Below, piece by piece: positions 44,699 through 56,452 of a stretch of 64,000 nt of DNA. The first letter of the stretch is position 1. Each line of letters starts with the position of its first letter. The position numbers and the translations under genes were made by a program. The stretch is from Microthyrium microscopicum (lineage: Eukaryota > Ascomycota > Dothideomycetes > Microthyriales > Microthyriaceae): contig MU004245.1 of NCBI GenBank assembly GCA_010405405.1, positions 437,256-501,255 of the forward strand, in the 5' to 3' direction. The notes under the pieces are model-generated. The model had not been told where the DNA came from. It saw nothing but the letters and a program-made list of their open reading frames with translations, and did not search any database.

Positions 44699-47600
44699 AT
44701 GCCTGGGCGCATCTTTGTGACAATGTCTTCATCTGGCGCAAACGGTGCAGACCATGGCGTTCATAGCAAAAGCAATGGAAACACTGGATCCCTCGGCGCA
44801 GCGGGCAAATCCACACAACAACAGCAAAATGATAGAGAGCACCAATTTGCGGTACATGGTGGAATAAATGGCGATCACGGTCCCTCATTATCATCCCTCC
44901 AGAATGGCATCTCCAAGTCGGCGCATGTACTGTCCAGCCCTTCCCAAGGATTGACGAATGGGAATCCGGGCATCAATCCCATGGACCCCAATAACTCACT
45001 TTTCAATTTACCCGCAGAGGTGATCGAGTCTATGGAACTCGAGCTGACTCCGTTCAGTGTGTTGGTGGAGCGAGCATCACGACACACCTTCAAGACGTTG
45101 AATGAGAAATTGAGCCTGATGGTTCTGATGTCAGTAAATGAGCCTGGAATCAATGGCTCGTCACATCTCCCCTTCAATGGCGCTTCGCAATCTACGACTG
45201 GTAACAACAATAGTAAGAAGCGGGAGCTTTTGGAGTGGGCCAACACAAATCGAGAAATGTTCATCAAGCTCATGGTACTATCGGGATGGTCACATGCCAA
45301 CGCAGAGGTTATCATTCCACTGTTGAAACTCAAGTGGTGGTCAGATGCGCAGCATGACCATTTGAATCTGGTGCTTCGCGGGATCGCGGATGCAAAGAAT
45401 GGCTTTTTTAGATTTAAGCTCAAGCGCCCCGATATCCAAACATCGCTGGACGTGCTTGCGACAGGAACAGACTCTCGCATGCCTGATGTAAGATTTATTT
45501 CATCACAAATTGCGCTTGATGTTGACTAACAATTATCCTTTAGTTGGGTTATATACCAAAGCCAAAGTGTACTTCAAAGGAGGCCCTCCGGACTATACAG
45601 ACACTCAATACTCTGTTACGGATACGATTGACCGTTCATGAGGACCTTCCTCTCCATTTACGGAACTATACAGTCGTCGATGGCTGTGCGACCTTTTCAT
45701 TCCCGGGCGAATTCGAGTTTTCTGTTACCGTTGGAAGCGACGATCCATCCGAACAAATGTTTTTTGTGAATCTGAAGTTCCTTTTCGAGCCTTCTACGAA
45801 CCTAGGTGAAGGCCAGGCCATGGAATACCTTCGAAACAAGGTGGATGAGACGATATCTCTGAGTGGCCTTCCTGGCTGCTTCGACATGCTTAGAAATTTT
45901 GTTCAAACCCACCAAATTCGGATACTGCGAGAACAAACGACAACACTGTCGCAAGAAGCCTGGAAGTCGGTACTACGGCTTCAAAATCTGCATCGATGGC
46001 TAGTGGTGCACTATTGGACAAATAGCTCATTCCCTAAGAGCTGGCTTGAAATAGGCATTAGCAGCGAAGAGGGAAAGGAACGATTACTTCCTGGAACGAT
46101 CCGAATGCCCCAGATACGGTGCAAGTGGCGAATATTCGGAAAGCTAGTTGAGGACGAGGAGCTTGATCTTCAACTTCGGGACTTGTCCATGGGGAAGATA
46201 TTGAATCGCGCCATTGCTCGTCAAATAACCGAAATGTTCAAAACCGCGCAACAGGCACTTCATGAAAAGGCACCTGCAAGCGAGTTGCTCCACACCGAGC
46301 TGAATGAGTCAAATTCCAGTCCCCATCAATGCAGTTTGCGGGTACAACTGGGCGTGAATTCACGGCAGTCCAGTATCCATGTGGAGCCTTTCACCGGCAA
46401 TATTTGCATTAGACCAGTCTCGGACATATCGCCCATGGCGGAACGCGATTTAAACAGCATGAGTGACCCGATGAAAGAATTGGCCGACAAATTGGAAGTG
46501 TTCTTATGTCGGAATATGATTCAGCAATTCAATCAACAAGCACCGTTGAGCGGATGGGAGATCTCGCGATTATCTTTTGCACCGGAATATTTGGAAAAGA
46601 AACTTAGCAGCAAGAAGTTCATACGGTATGGCTTTTACAAGCCTGCTTGGTGGAAGCGTCGTGACTTCAACTGGTTCATTGCTGTCACCGTAAATCTTGA
46701 AGGGGAAAATTGGATGGCGATTCGAGTGTAAGTTGACCTTTTGCCATTAACGTGTGACCACGCTGACAATTACCAGAAGCTACGAGGGCAGTAGAGCAAA
46801 GATCGAGAGTGTTAATGACATTCGAATGCTGGATGCTGCCAGCAACCGTCAACCAATTGGTTTCCAGTTGTTGCGGAAGATCGAAATGCTTGCAATTCGG
46901 GCTATTACTTTACGTATCACCGCCGATAACCTGCTCTCCAGCGGCTCCAACGTCTCCGTCCAGTGGTTGCCTCAAAAACCCAGCTTGCCAGTCCGAGAGC
47001 AATATGGCCAACGAGTCGAAGAACTACTTTCAATACCGTCTCTTAATTTTAGCTTCACTCAAGTAGTTCCATTGGTCAAGAAGTTCCCATCGATTATATT
47101 TCCGGACAATCTTCAGTTACTATACGGACGGCATGACGCACTGCATTCGAAAGTCTCCGCGATAGTCAAGGGCTTTATACCTTGGATAGCAAACTTGGTT
47201 CCTGTCCTTTCTTCGTTCGATCCGGCCGTTACATTTGGACCAAGAGGTGTCTTTACAATTCGACTTGAGGCAGATTTTGGGGAGTCCCTTGACAAGCTCA
47301 TCAAGCAGCGTGTCACTGCACTTGTATACGCCACCACTATTCTTCTCAACCTCGACAAGGCTGGCATCAAGCCCTCACAGTCCTCTCTTTCGTGTATCAC
47401 GTTCACGTATTCGTCAGACATCAAGGACTCTCCTTCATACTCGCCTACACCACTCTCAATGGCACTAAATTTCTTGGCTAATCCCGATTCTGTAGATGCA
47501 GATGACGCTATCACAGCTTCGATAAAGTTTTTCCCTGAGCCTAACAACCCACACCAGCGTATGCACGACAATTTGGAAGAGATTGCTGCTGCTCGACCGC

Positions 47601-48373
47601 TACACTTGTTAAACACGCTTGAATATACTCTCCCACTGATAAGAGCTGCTCGGAGCGTAGAGCTGCATGGTAATGTAGTCAGAAGCTGGAAAGTCAGCCA
47701 GCTCCGCCTCGTGTACCCAACCATGCCAACTGTCTTTGAGGTTCAATACTCGGGTGTTCAACCAGGCCGTAAAGACAATCAGCCACACTGGCGCGTGTAC
47801 GAGAGCCGGCCTGGTGGTCGTACAAACGCAAACCAGCCAAACCAACGCAGCATGTACCCTCCAGGCTACGACGACGAGATGAAGGCCTTTTTCGGTAGAG
47901 CGCAGCATTCCGCTCGAGGCTTTAGCAACATGCTGATCTGCAAAACATCAGAGCTAGAACAAATCATCCTAGATTTGGATGTGCTGATGCGCCGTAAACT
48001 CGCAGAGCGTGATGCAATTGTCGCTGCCAACCGTAACAATGCCCCTGTTGGTGCTGGTCGTGGCGCTCCTCCTAGTGTTCGGCAACAAGGTCCTCCTCAA
48101 CAGCAACCGCCACAGCAAGTCCAAAACGTCAGTCGTCCGAATCCCAGCATGGGTCGTCCACTATCAGGCACCATGCGTGGCGGCGCACCAATGAACATGG
48201 GACGTGGAGGACCAATGAACCTCAACATGGGCGGCATGGGTCGTGGTGGCCCGCCTCAACAGCAGCAATACCAACAGCAGCAGCCTGGCCGACCAGGGCA
48301 GAATCAGCAGCAGCAAAATCGTGGACGAGGACCTGGGCCTGGATCAAATCGCGATGTTATCACTCTGGATTAA
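44699..48373 (+). CDS. MED14: Mediator complex subunit 14 (MED14/RGR1)
   Basis: Three exons (44699-45487, 45544-46727, 46777-48373), 1189 aa. The first ATG gives MPGRIFVTMSSSG; an internal ATG at 44723 (MSSSGANG) is an alternative. After a disordered N-terminus (about 110 aa, with QQQQ), the MED14 N-terminal domain follows: IESMELELTPFSVLVERASRHTFKTL, ELLEWANTNREMFIKLMVLSGWS and LNLVLRGIADAKNGFF. The middle part contains the linker repeats, with LGYIPKPKCT restored by splice 1. The C-terminus is low-complexity Gln/Gly/Pro/Met (GGPMNLNMGGMGRGGPPQQQQ). In the nucleus MED14 is the backbone linking head, middle and tail of Mediator, the bridge between transcription activators and RNA polymerase II. 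Length fits filamentous ascomycete MED14. Confidence 0.94.
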
Positions 48374-49359
48374 GGGACTCGTAGCTCTATGAAAGCATCT
48401 GGACTATGAAGGATTCCAATTCCTTCCGCCCACCCGCTCAAGCTTCTACGAAACTCAACGGCCGGGTCTCCTCATAGGCCAACCGAACTATCGATACTTA
48501 ATGGACAACACTGACGCTCATACCAAACGACATATCTTTCTTCCCAAACCCACATTCCCATCATCCCATTATTAAAACCAGTATTTACGGCCTCTCTGCA
48601 TCTCACGAAGCCAGCCACCAAGACTCCCAGTCTCTCGCAACGGAAGAGCCGTTGCACCCATTTTTGGTTTTGTTTAGCGAAGCTAGATCGATCATATGAA
48701 AAACGAAAGCTTCTTTTGGAAAAACCCTTCAGCCGTCCTGTTATTTTTCTCTCTTTTGCTACCATCGTATGTGTCATGTGATGAAAGAACTTGCATCTTG
48801 TGTTACTTCCTTGTATTTTTTCTTTGCTGCACTGGGGGCTGACTGATTTGTCAAGGTGGGCTCTTGGTCATTTTCTTGGGCGGAGTTTATTTTGCTGCGT
48901 AATACCATACCCTTTTTTGTTGCCACGCCGGTGCCAGGGACGGCTGTTTGGCGATTTTGTTTTGCGGCTTTTCAGATGATGTGTTTTTTGGGCGGGCGGT
49001 GGATTAGAATGCGTGCAGATTGACATCACGCTTTGTATTGTTTGCGGAAGAACGCGAGTCGTCTTTAATCATGGAGGAATTGAGAGACTCATAGGGTGGA
49101 AGAAACAGAAGACAAATGTAGAGTATGTAAGGTAGTGGAAAAGATGCAGGGGCAAAGTTAGGAAGAATGGATGATCCTTTCCCAAGGCTCCAATTATGAT
49201 CTTTACTGTGGACTACTATCTGGGCTAATTGTGGTATCTCATGCTACTGCGAACAAAACAAAAAAAAGTCCTTCATAACAGCAAAGAAATCCAAAAGACA
49301 TTTTTGAATGAGTCTCGCGGTCATGTGCTTATGCTGTGGTATTAATGCTCATAGATTGT
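48374..49359. other. Convergent 3' flanks of MED14 and OXR1
   Basis: T-rich and GT-rich stretches (48750-48990) look like 3' UTR sequence. Poly-A at about 49258-49266. No gene was seen. Confidence 0.4.
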
Positions 49360-50480
49360 TCATGCGCCGATATACCAGATTTCGACGCCGAGAACATCGA
49401 ATTTTGTGCCTTCATCGCTTAGAGGCTCGTTGCCAAATGTTACACAGCGGGATGAGACGCCTGTTTCTAGGTTGTCGTCGAGCCATAGACCGTAGTGTCC
49501 ATCGCTGGAGTATGTCAGTAATTGGATATTGAATGGAATTGGGGAGAATGTTACCCTCCACCGACACTGAGAAAGCCGCTCTCGCAGAACATTAGGTAGT
49601 CGTTGATCCCACTGTAGGGAAACGCCTTGAACCGTATCCGATCCGGTGAGTGTGACCCATCGCCATGCTGCCCACTCAACGTCGTCATCCGGCTCATATC
49701 TGTTGTGTCTGCACTAGGCGGTAAGGGGAGTGACGACATGTCTGGTATAGGTGGGAGAATATGTGCACGCCAGAGAAAACATTCGCCTGTGCCGAAGAAA
49801 TGAGGAGCCGGATGTGGTGCCTCTGTCAGGAACGCGCCAAAGATCTATCGCGCTCTGTTAGTTCTTTCGGTCCTCCTCGGTAGTTGAAGTTTGCTTACTC
49901 CACCGCCAGCGTCCTTAACGACTAGCACAAATCCTCCGCGCGTACCCCGGTATTCTTCGCATTTTTTGTATAATGTCGCGAGACTTACACCATCTTGTTC
50001 GAGTGAGAAGACGAGTGACCACTGCTCTACGAGTTGTAGCCGCGGTGGTATTAAGAGCCGTATTTCTTCAGCCAGTGAGCGACTAAGTATCTTGGCTTCG
50101 TCTGTGGTATTGCTTCGATATCCCGTGAGTGTTAGAGGTGTAAGCGGCGGCGGTTGAAACGGAGACGCTGTGCGTGCCGGCGCAGGCGTGTAGCTCGAAT
50201 GTGAAAGACTGTCCTTTTTCCGCTGCGAGTTGTGCGGCCAGTGCATGGAGGAGGAGAGGGATTTGGACATGTTGGATGGTGTAGACTGGCCACTCGCAGA
50301 AGGGGTGTCGCCGGATAGACGGCGGAGTAGACCGTTGACGGAGTAGGTGACGGGAAAGGTGAAGTAGGAGGAGCCGGAGGCGGTCGTTTCTGAGGTTCGG
50401 GAGGTAGAGGAGGAGCGAGAGCTGCGGCGGAGAGAGGGTGGTGAGTGTGAGCGGGTGGGTGAAGAAGATGGAGTTGGCAT
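49360..50480 (-). CDS. OXR1: TLDc-domain oxidation resistance protein (OXR1)
   Basis: Three exons (50480-49899, 49844-49555, 49504-49360), 338 aa. The N-terminal 115 aa are disordered and Ser/Thr/Pro-rich (SPTRSHSPPSLRRSSRSSS). The TLDc domain follows: LAEEIRLLIPPRLQLVEQWSLVFSLEQDGVSLATLYKKC, then across splice 1 VLVVKDAGGGIFGAFLTEAP and FFGTGECFLWRAH, then across splice 2 FLSVGGGDGHYGLWLDDNLETG and ending with EVEIWYIG-like VLGVEIWYIGA. These are the classical TLDc elements; the protein is the size of fungal Oxr1. Known roles are protection from oxidative stress and, in yeast, binding to the vacuolar V-ATPase and promoting its disassembly. Likely cytosolic or mitochondrial. Confidence 0.92.
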
Positions 50481-50918
50481 GTTGTCGGTGGTCCTGTGCG
50501 GAATGATTTGCGGGATGGCGGTCGGTGACGTGGGCGTTATTACCGGGTTTTTGGGGTTATATTAACTGCTGGTTGATTTGCTGATTTGGCTTGAGGGCTT
50601 GAAGGAATATGGAGAGTGTTGAAAGATAAATGGCCATGATTTGTGATGGTTATACGGAATAATCTTGTCAAGATGTCAATGCACCAGGCCATATGGAGTT
50701 GGTGTTGTGTGACGTGAGGCTCTTGCCAACATTGAACCTCATCCTTCTCAACCTCCATCCCTCCTATCTTCTTCCATCTCACTCAACCCGCAGGCTTTTA
50801 TTTTGATATCGCAGCCGCTCGTGCAATTGTAGATAGCACAGTTCAAGAGCGACAAGATATTGAATGTTGGAGATTCTTGGGACTCAGCTATATACGGCGC
50901 GCCAAAAGCCAAGTTGTC
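50481..50918. other. Intergenic region upstream of OXR1
   Basis: About 440 bp. It holds the OXR1 promoter and the 3' end of the dienelactone hydrolase. Nothing specific was seen. Confidence 0.4.
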
Positions 50919-51717
50919 TCAACCGTGTAGCCATTCCTTCATCCATGCAACCTGCGCGTTCTTGCCTCGGATCATGGCCCTCTTCTCTACCCCATCGTCT
51001 GGATTTCCTCTGGTTGCAAATGCGTGCTCCACCCCAGGAAAGTACTGTTAATCATACGGCACGTCTTTCGTTGGAATGACAGCGTTAGCATACGCCTTCA
51101 GCTCTGGAGTAAATGCTGGATCGACCTCTGGTGCCAAAATCTGGACTGGAACGCCAATATTGTCAATCTCCTCCTTTGTCAGCCAGGTTGGATGTGCTGT
51201 AGAGATGCATTCGACCAAGCGTGGCGAATATTCCTTGGAACCCAATCGGAAGTTCGACCATCCACCATAGCAGTATCCGATGATCCCAATGCACTTGTAT
51301 TGGGAGCGCAACGCTTGTACACAAGCTAGGAGTTCTGGCCAACGAACTTCTTTGGAGTTGTCTTTGTGGAATTTGTCGAGGTCTAGTTCGCCAAAGCGAG
51401 AATAGTCGCGGACGATTTCAGTTGGCATAACTACACCGCCAAAGCTTTGGTTGAGGTTAGAAGTGATGTCCTGCTATGAGAAGTCGACATTCCACTTACA
51501 AGTCTGGCATGTAAACCGTTGCGTTCACTTCTTTTGCGTAATAGTCGGAGAGAAGACGCTCATTCACGAATGTCCATCCGAAGAGATCAGGAATGACCAT
51601 GATCGCCACATCTGCATTTGACCCAACAACATAGGCTTTGTTGTTGGCCAAAGTAGATTCCTTGCCAATGGGTGTTCCATCCCATTGGAAGCCTCGTAGA
51701 CAACATTCTGATGCCAT
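50919..51717 (-). pseudogene. dienelactone hydrolase family, one internal stop
   Basis: Two exons (51717-51500 and 51444-50919), 248 codons including a TAA at 51048-51050. Exon 1 starts MASECCLRGFQWDGTP and contains VIPDLFGWTFVNERLLSDYYA; the splice gives VYMPDFFGGV. The nucleophile motif GIIGYCYGGW (Cys) and the acid in ILAPEVDPAFTPELK (Asp) are present before the stop. After the stop, in the same frame, QYFPGVEHAFATRGNPDD supplies the catalytic His (EHAF) and the frame runs on to the natural end (WMKEWLHG). The family usually has VPYDYQYFPG, so the stop replaces a Tyr codon. A product ending at the stop (204 aa) would lack the catalytic His. The enzyme family opens lactone rings (alpha/beta hydrolase). 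The rest of the gene is intact, so loss is recent or is a sequencing error. Confidence 0.8.
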
Positions 51718-52210
51718 TGCTGCTTTGCCCAAAGTCACAGTTCAAAAATAGGTTGACGAGAAGAGTGTAACAGAGTATACTTGCTGCTATGAGGCGAATA
51801 ACGAGGACTGGAAAAGGTGCCAACTTATATCCGGATCAAAACTTCGGATTGATACTTCGGAATGATACTTCCGATTGATGCTTCGTATTTCCAACGATTT
51901 TGACAGCATCCCATCACCAACATGCTGATCTCTTCCTGCTTGACTAGCAATACTTGCCATAACGCTGCAGCAAGGGCTCAGCTTTTGCACTAAAAGCAGC
52001 CACATGCCGACGCATATGCAGCTACTAACACCCAAATCCAATGTCGCAACTTCATTGTATCGACCGCCCGTCTCCAATACGTCGTATAGCTCATTGCTCA
52101 GCGTGGATTTAGCGGTTTGTAAGCTACTCGACTAGTGTTGCACCCCAGGTATCTAAGTCATGGAAAGCATCTCACACCAGCTGTAACCAACCTTAAAGCC
52201 TCCATAGCAA
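51718..52210. promoter_or_regulatory. Divergent spacer between the hydrolase and regulator relics
   Basis: About 490 bp between two divergent starts. A short repeat occurs at 51840-51895: CGGATTGATACTTCGGA, GAATGATACTTCCGATTG and GATGCTTCGTATT are variants of GATTGATACTTCGG. Confidence 0.4.
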
Positions 52211-54077
52211 ATGTCGATGGCGGCTGAGGGCGGTAGGCTTCGTATGAACCAAACCAAGGCCGCGCTGGTATGCTTGCTATGCAAGACTAGAAAGAAAAAT
52301 TACGACAAGATTTTGCCAACGTGCAGATATTGTACTGAGCCCGTCAGATCTGCCGATACTCATTGAGCATGAAATCCTTACCATCGATCTAGGAAAAAGT
52401 TGCAGTGTGTTAATGCTCGAGGGTCGGTGAGACCATCGCTTACTGACCCGAAAACCTCGTTTTATGGCTCGGTATTGTCTGCCAAGTTGCCTTTTGAGCT
52501 GCCAACGGCGGAGGCTAACAGGTCCGTTCCGCTTCACAATGGCCAAAGAGACCAATCTATCGATTCCTCCCATCCAATATCCTCGCTCGTTTCAGTGCTC
52601 AAGTTCATAATGAAATAATCGCCTAATCAGATCTCAGACAACGAATATATGTCGAAGTCCAGAGTATCATCCGAGAAACTAAACAGTTCGTCGACGATGT
52701 CACTGCACGATATTTCCAAAACTTTCACCGCCATCTGCCTGTAATTCCGCGTACCAGGTTCTCAAGTAATCTGGACGCCTCAGGAGGATCCCAGCGGCCG
52801 ACATCTCCGTCTTGCTTCTGACCATCTGCCTCGTCACTCATGCTCCTTCTCGGGGGTATATGCGGGATACTGAAGCTACGATGCCTAGGGAGCAGGGATC
52901 AATCTACCTTAAATCACGGGCTCTATTGTCTCAGGTCCAATTGTCTCATGCGAAAGCGATTCTCCTAATACAGGCTGCTCTTCTGCTGGATGTGTATGAG
53001 TACACGCATGGCCGACCGGATGATGCGTTCATTACAATTACTACCGTAGTGCGCATGGTATATGCTGCTGGCATCCCTGTTGGTGTTTACCGTCGAATGG
53101 AGACATCACAGAGCGTCGAGCCCCCTACAAATACTGCATTGCTGCTGGAGGCCGGGGAAGCTTCCAATACATGGTGGGCAATAGTCATTTACGAGCGGTA
53201 CTTTTCTGTAACAGATCTCATATCTACCAAATCTAGAATGGCGCTCATGCCATATCTGACAATAGCATCACATTCAGCGAAGTATCAGTCCCTGATCAAC
53301 CACTACTCACGGTCTTCCCTGATGGTAACGTTCGACTACCCACCGAACAGCAGCTTCTTGACCAGCTGGATGTTTTGACCCAAAATCTCTATCGAATATT
53401 CCTCTGTCCTGTTTGACCTCTTCAAAAATCGGTGGATTCAGCCGCCCAACACAGGCGACTAGCCTCTTAGACCAAGCGCTCAAAAGCTTTATTGTTCAAG
53501 ACATTGATTCCAAACACCTTCTCTTAGACCGTCTAGACACAAGCCTCCAATCTTTCTATCAACAGTCATGCCCCAATGCCAAGGACAAAATGGGACATTC
53601 TGCTCCGCCATAAAAATAATCATCCGGTTGGACCATACTATTTTCCCTCCCTATTTGCGTACAGCCATGACTCGTGACATTTTCACGCACATCTTCTGAC
53701 TTTCAATGAACAGAGCGCTATTCGCACTCCATCAGCACATTCTCGACCAGCAGTCAGAAAGCGTGAGAGCCAAGTTCCAGACAATGGAGGAGTGGCATGA
53801 GAGATCCCGAGAGGCACTTGACACTGTTTCTAGAATCGTCATCGCTATTGCTGGGAATCTTGTTACTGTGTCGCCGGCAAACTCAGGGATGCAGATGATT
53901 GATAATATGCCGCCGATGTATCCTTACATTGCTCGCGTAGCGATCAGGCATATTCGTGATCGAGTAAAGACGGGGTCTGGGAGCTGGTCGGCGAGTGCGC
54001 GTGAGGCGCTGGAGAGGTCTATTAATACGTATTTTGAACGATGGGATGTCAGCCAGGGCTTGAGAAATACCTGGTAG
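52211..54077 (+). pseudogene. Zn2Cys6 (fungal-type) transcription factor, degraded
   Basis: Remnant of a zinc-cluster regulator. The frame opens with ATG at 52211 and has a cluster-like motif: Cys21-X2-Cys24-KTRKKN-Tyr31-DKILPT-Cys38-X2-Cys41. Tyr31 stands where the third zinc ligand Cys should be, and a stop follows shortly after (at about 52366), before the sixth Cys. Further downstream, in shifting frames, are RYFQNFHRHLPVIPRTRF (the usual entry into the middle homology region), LLTICLVTHAPSRG, AILLIQAALLLDVYEYTHGRP, NTWWAIVIYERYFSV and, at 53706-54077, ALDTVSRIVIAIAGNL ... PPMYPYIARVAIRHI, the typical C-terminal half. At least four breaks separate these pieces. It lies divergent to the dead hydrolase. 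It would have been a nuclear pathway regulator. Confidence 0.8.
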
Positions 54078-54281
54078 GCAACCAAGATCGGTATGTTACA
54101 TTGTGGTCCTATGATAGGTGCAAATAGCGTGCGTAGTGCTCGTATTCAATATCTCCAACTACATTGTTGTATTTGTAGCGTACACACGCAGGAATTGACT
54201 AGCTATACGGCAAAGCAGTCATGAAGGTCATTGCTATGCCGATCTTAGGCTCCGCTAGCGAGCCATTCAAATCTTTGCGTC

Positions 54282-55314
54282 CTACTCTTCCCCAGTCCGC
54301 ATGTTCCGAGCAGGAACGAGGTCAGGTCGAGCATGCGCCTTGACCTCAGCATTACAACCCCCGCAGTAGAACAATCTGCTAAGCGTTCTCATACGATCAC
54401 TTTCCCCCGTTCGGTCCTCTCGACACTCGACGCAGTACTTTGGCTGAGCATTGACAAACCACTGTTGATCCATCTTCCACCAGACGTTACTGAAGAGTTT
54501 GCCTGCGAAGTTTGTTGTAGATGGTGTCATGAGAAGCTGGTTGAAGGCTGGGCGAGTCATCAAGACCGGAAGAAAGCGCTGGCTAAGCTTGATCAAGGTG
54601 TCGAAGAGGATCTGGTCGACGTCGCCGATGTTGTTGATGGCGTACTCTGTGGCTTCAATGAATTTGTCTATAGACGGAATTGCGTATGGGACTTCGTCCG
54701 AGGGATCTGAGAGGCCCATTCTTTCATAATTTTCGTTTTCTGTGAGGCGTTCGAATTGTTCCAGAGCGCAGGCTTTCATTTTCGGAAGCACAAAGAAATC
54801 AGCCAAGCAATATAGTTCTAGCAGAACAATGAGGCCATTGTCCTGATCGAGGCCGACAATCTGCGTCGATAGAGTTTCGTACTTCGCGCCGTATATCCAG
54901 AGCAGAGCTTCGTTAAGGATGACTGGGTCTTCGTCTCGGATGACTAACTTGGATTCTCCGGCCTCCTAAAAGTATACTTGAGCTTATCGTTCGTATGAAG
55001 CAACTCCCAAGTAACAAACCTTGAAGTTTCCCATAAGTGCTTTGCGAAACCAGATCGAGGCAGAGCACAGAACAACGCGATGCGCTTTCCATGTTCTCTC
55101 TCCGCATTCGATCACGACATCAGAGAAAGTTTCTGTGTCGAGATAACTATGTGCAGTCAGCGCATATTCGCAAGATAGGTCACGCTTTCCGAAGCCTTCA
55201 TCAAGGCTTTCGATGATGCTGGATGTATCACCAAGCCATGAGTTAGAAGGCGAGGGAAGAGCCCCGAAAATCTTACCTCTTCAACATTCCTACATCGTTG
55301 TCCCGTGAATCCAT
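54282..55314 (-). CDS. BTB/POZ domain protein 1 (306 aa)
   Basis: Three exons (55314-55277, 55218-55020, 54965-54282). The joins give MDSRDNDVGMLKSIIESLDEG and RKALMGNFKEAGESKLVIRDE. The BTB fold is clear at about residues 30-130: YLDTETFSDVVIECGERTWKAHRVVLCSASIWFRKALMGNFKEA, then DPVILNEALLWIYGAKYETL and ELYCLADFFVLPKMKACALEQF. The C-terminal 100 aa hold a four-Cys element that could bind zinc: YCVECREDRTGE ... RLFYCGGCNAEVKAHARPD. BTB domains dimerise or bind Cullin-3; in fungi such short BTB proteins are very numerous and mostly unstudied. A second, related BTB gene lies 1.1 kb away in the same direction. Confidence 0.85.
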
Positions 55315-56452
55315 GATTGCAAAATGTTAACTGTGGGGATATCAGAATTCGAGAACGAAGTAATTGATGCTGCGCTGAACTGCAGATTTAGTAGTAGTTA
55401 AGGTAAGACGCTGAAAAGAATCGGAGGTGGTGAAATTTCAGACGGTGGTAAAGTGACTTGGCGCACAGAGGAATGAAAAGCTCTGACGAGACTACTCACT
55501 TTTTGAGGTGAGTTTCCAATTGGGAAGTCGTTGACCATGAATTCGGGTCGCAACTTCCTTTAGGGAAGGCTTAGTGGAAGGAGCTGGGCTCACCTCGCAC
55601 CTGCACCGATACCCAGCTCCACCTTGATCCTTACTGATAATATATAGGGCGCAAAAGGGAATTTCCTGTAGTACGTATCAGCGAGTGCCTATCCCCGCGA
55701 ATGGTTGCTCCTCATAAGCGCATAAGCATATACGGATCGGAATCGTCATATGGTACACCGTCCGCATGGGGCTTTTCAAGGTGACTGAAGATAGATTGCA
55801 GATGACTCTCCAAGATATGATCTTATCACATTCTTCCATCCACTAATATATACTTATGCGGTGCTTGCTTTCAGTCATGTTCCCGCGATTTGACTCTTGC
55901 TATTTCTCTCATCAGCAGATAACATGTTTGCCTATATTCATAATGGCCTGTAACAGTAACCCCGGCATGGAGAGAAATTGGCGAGAAGAGAATTTGTCAT
56001 TACATAATCGATACATGTATTCATACGCGGTGAATAATGCCTTCAAGCCTTGTCATTTTGCCTTTCAATGCACGGAGGTTAGGGTCACGTAAACGTTGCG
56101 TTCATTTCTTTCCCAAGAAAAACCTGCTGTTTGAATGTTTCTGATTATAATTGTCTCGCATACAAGGGTTGGCTACCTGACTACGTAGGTGCCCAACTCA
56201 TGAGATGTTATGCTTCCACGATTTGTCTTGACACAACCAAGCCAAAGTTTAGACACACTGTCGAATTCATGCAACAGTGGGGTCACACACAATGCCAACC
56301 TGATCATGACATCAAACAATTGCAGGCACAATCTAGACCCTTGTTATCAACGACTCTCACCCTGCTTTTTCTGTCAATATTGGCGGTCAAGCTTGCCAGA
56401 AAATGGTACAACAGGCCGAATTCCACTGCTCAAGCAAAACAGACAGGACGTA
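55315..56452. other. Intergenic between the two BTB genes
   Basis: 1.1 kb without a supported gene. The frame 55856-56092 (plus) begins with ATG but has no pattern, and the plus-strand frame from 56131 onward is mainly the reverse of the second BTB gene. Confidence 0.4.
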
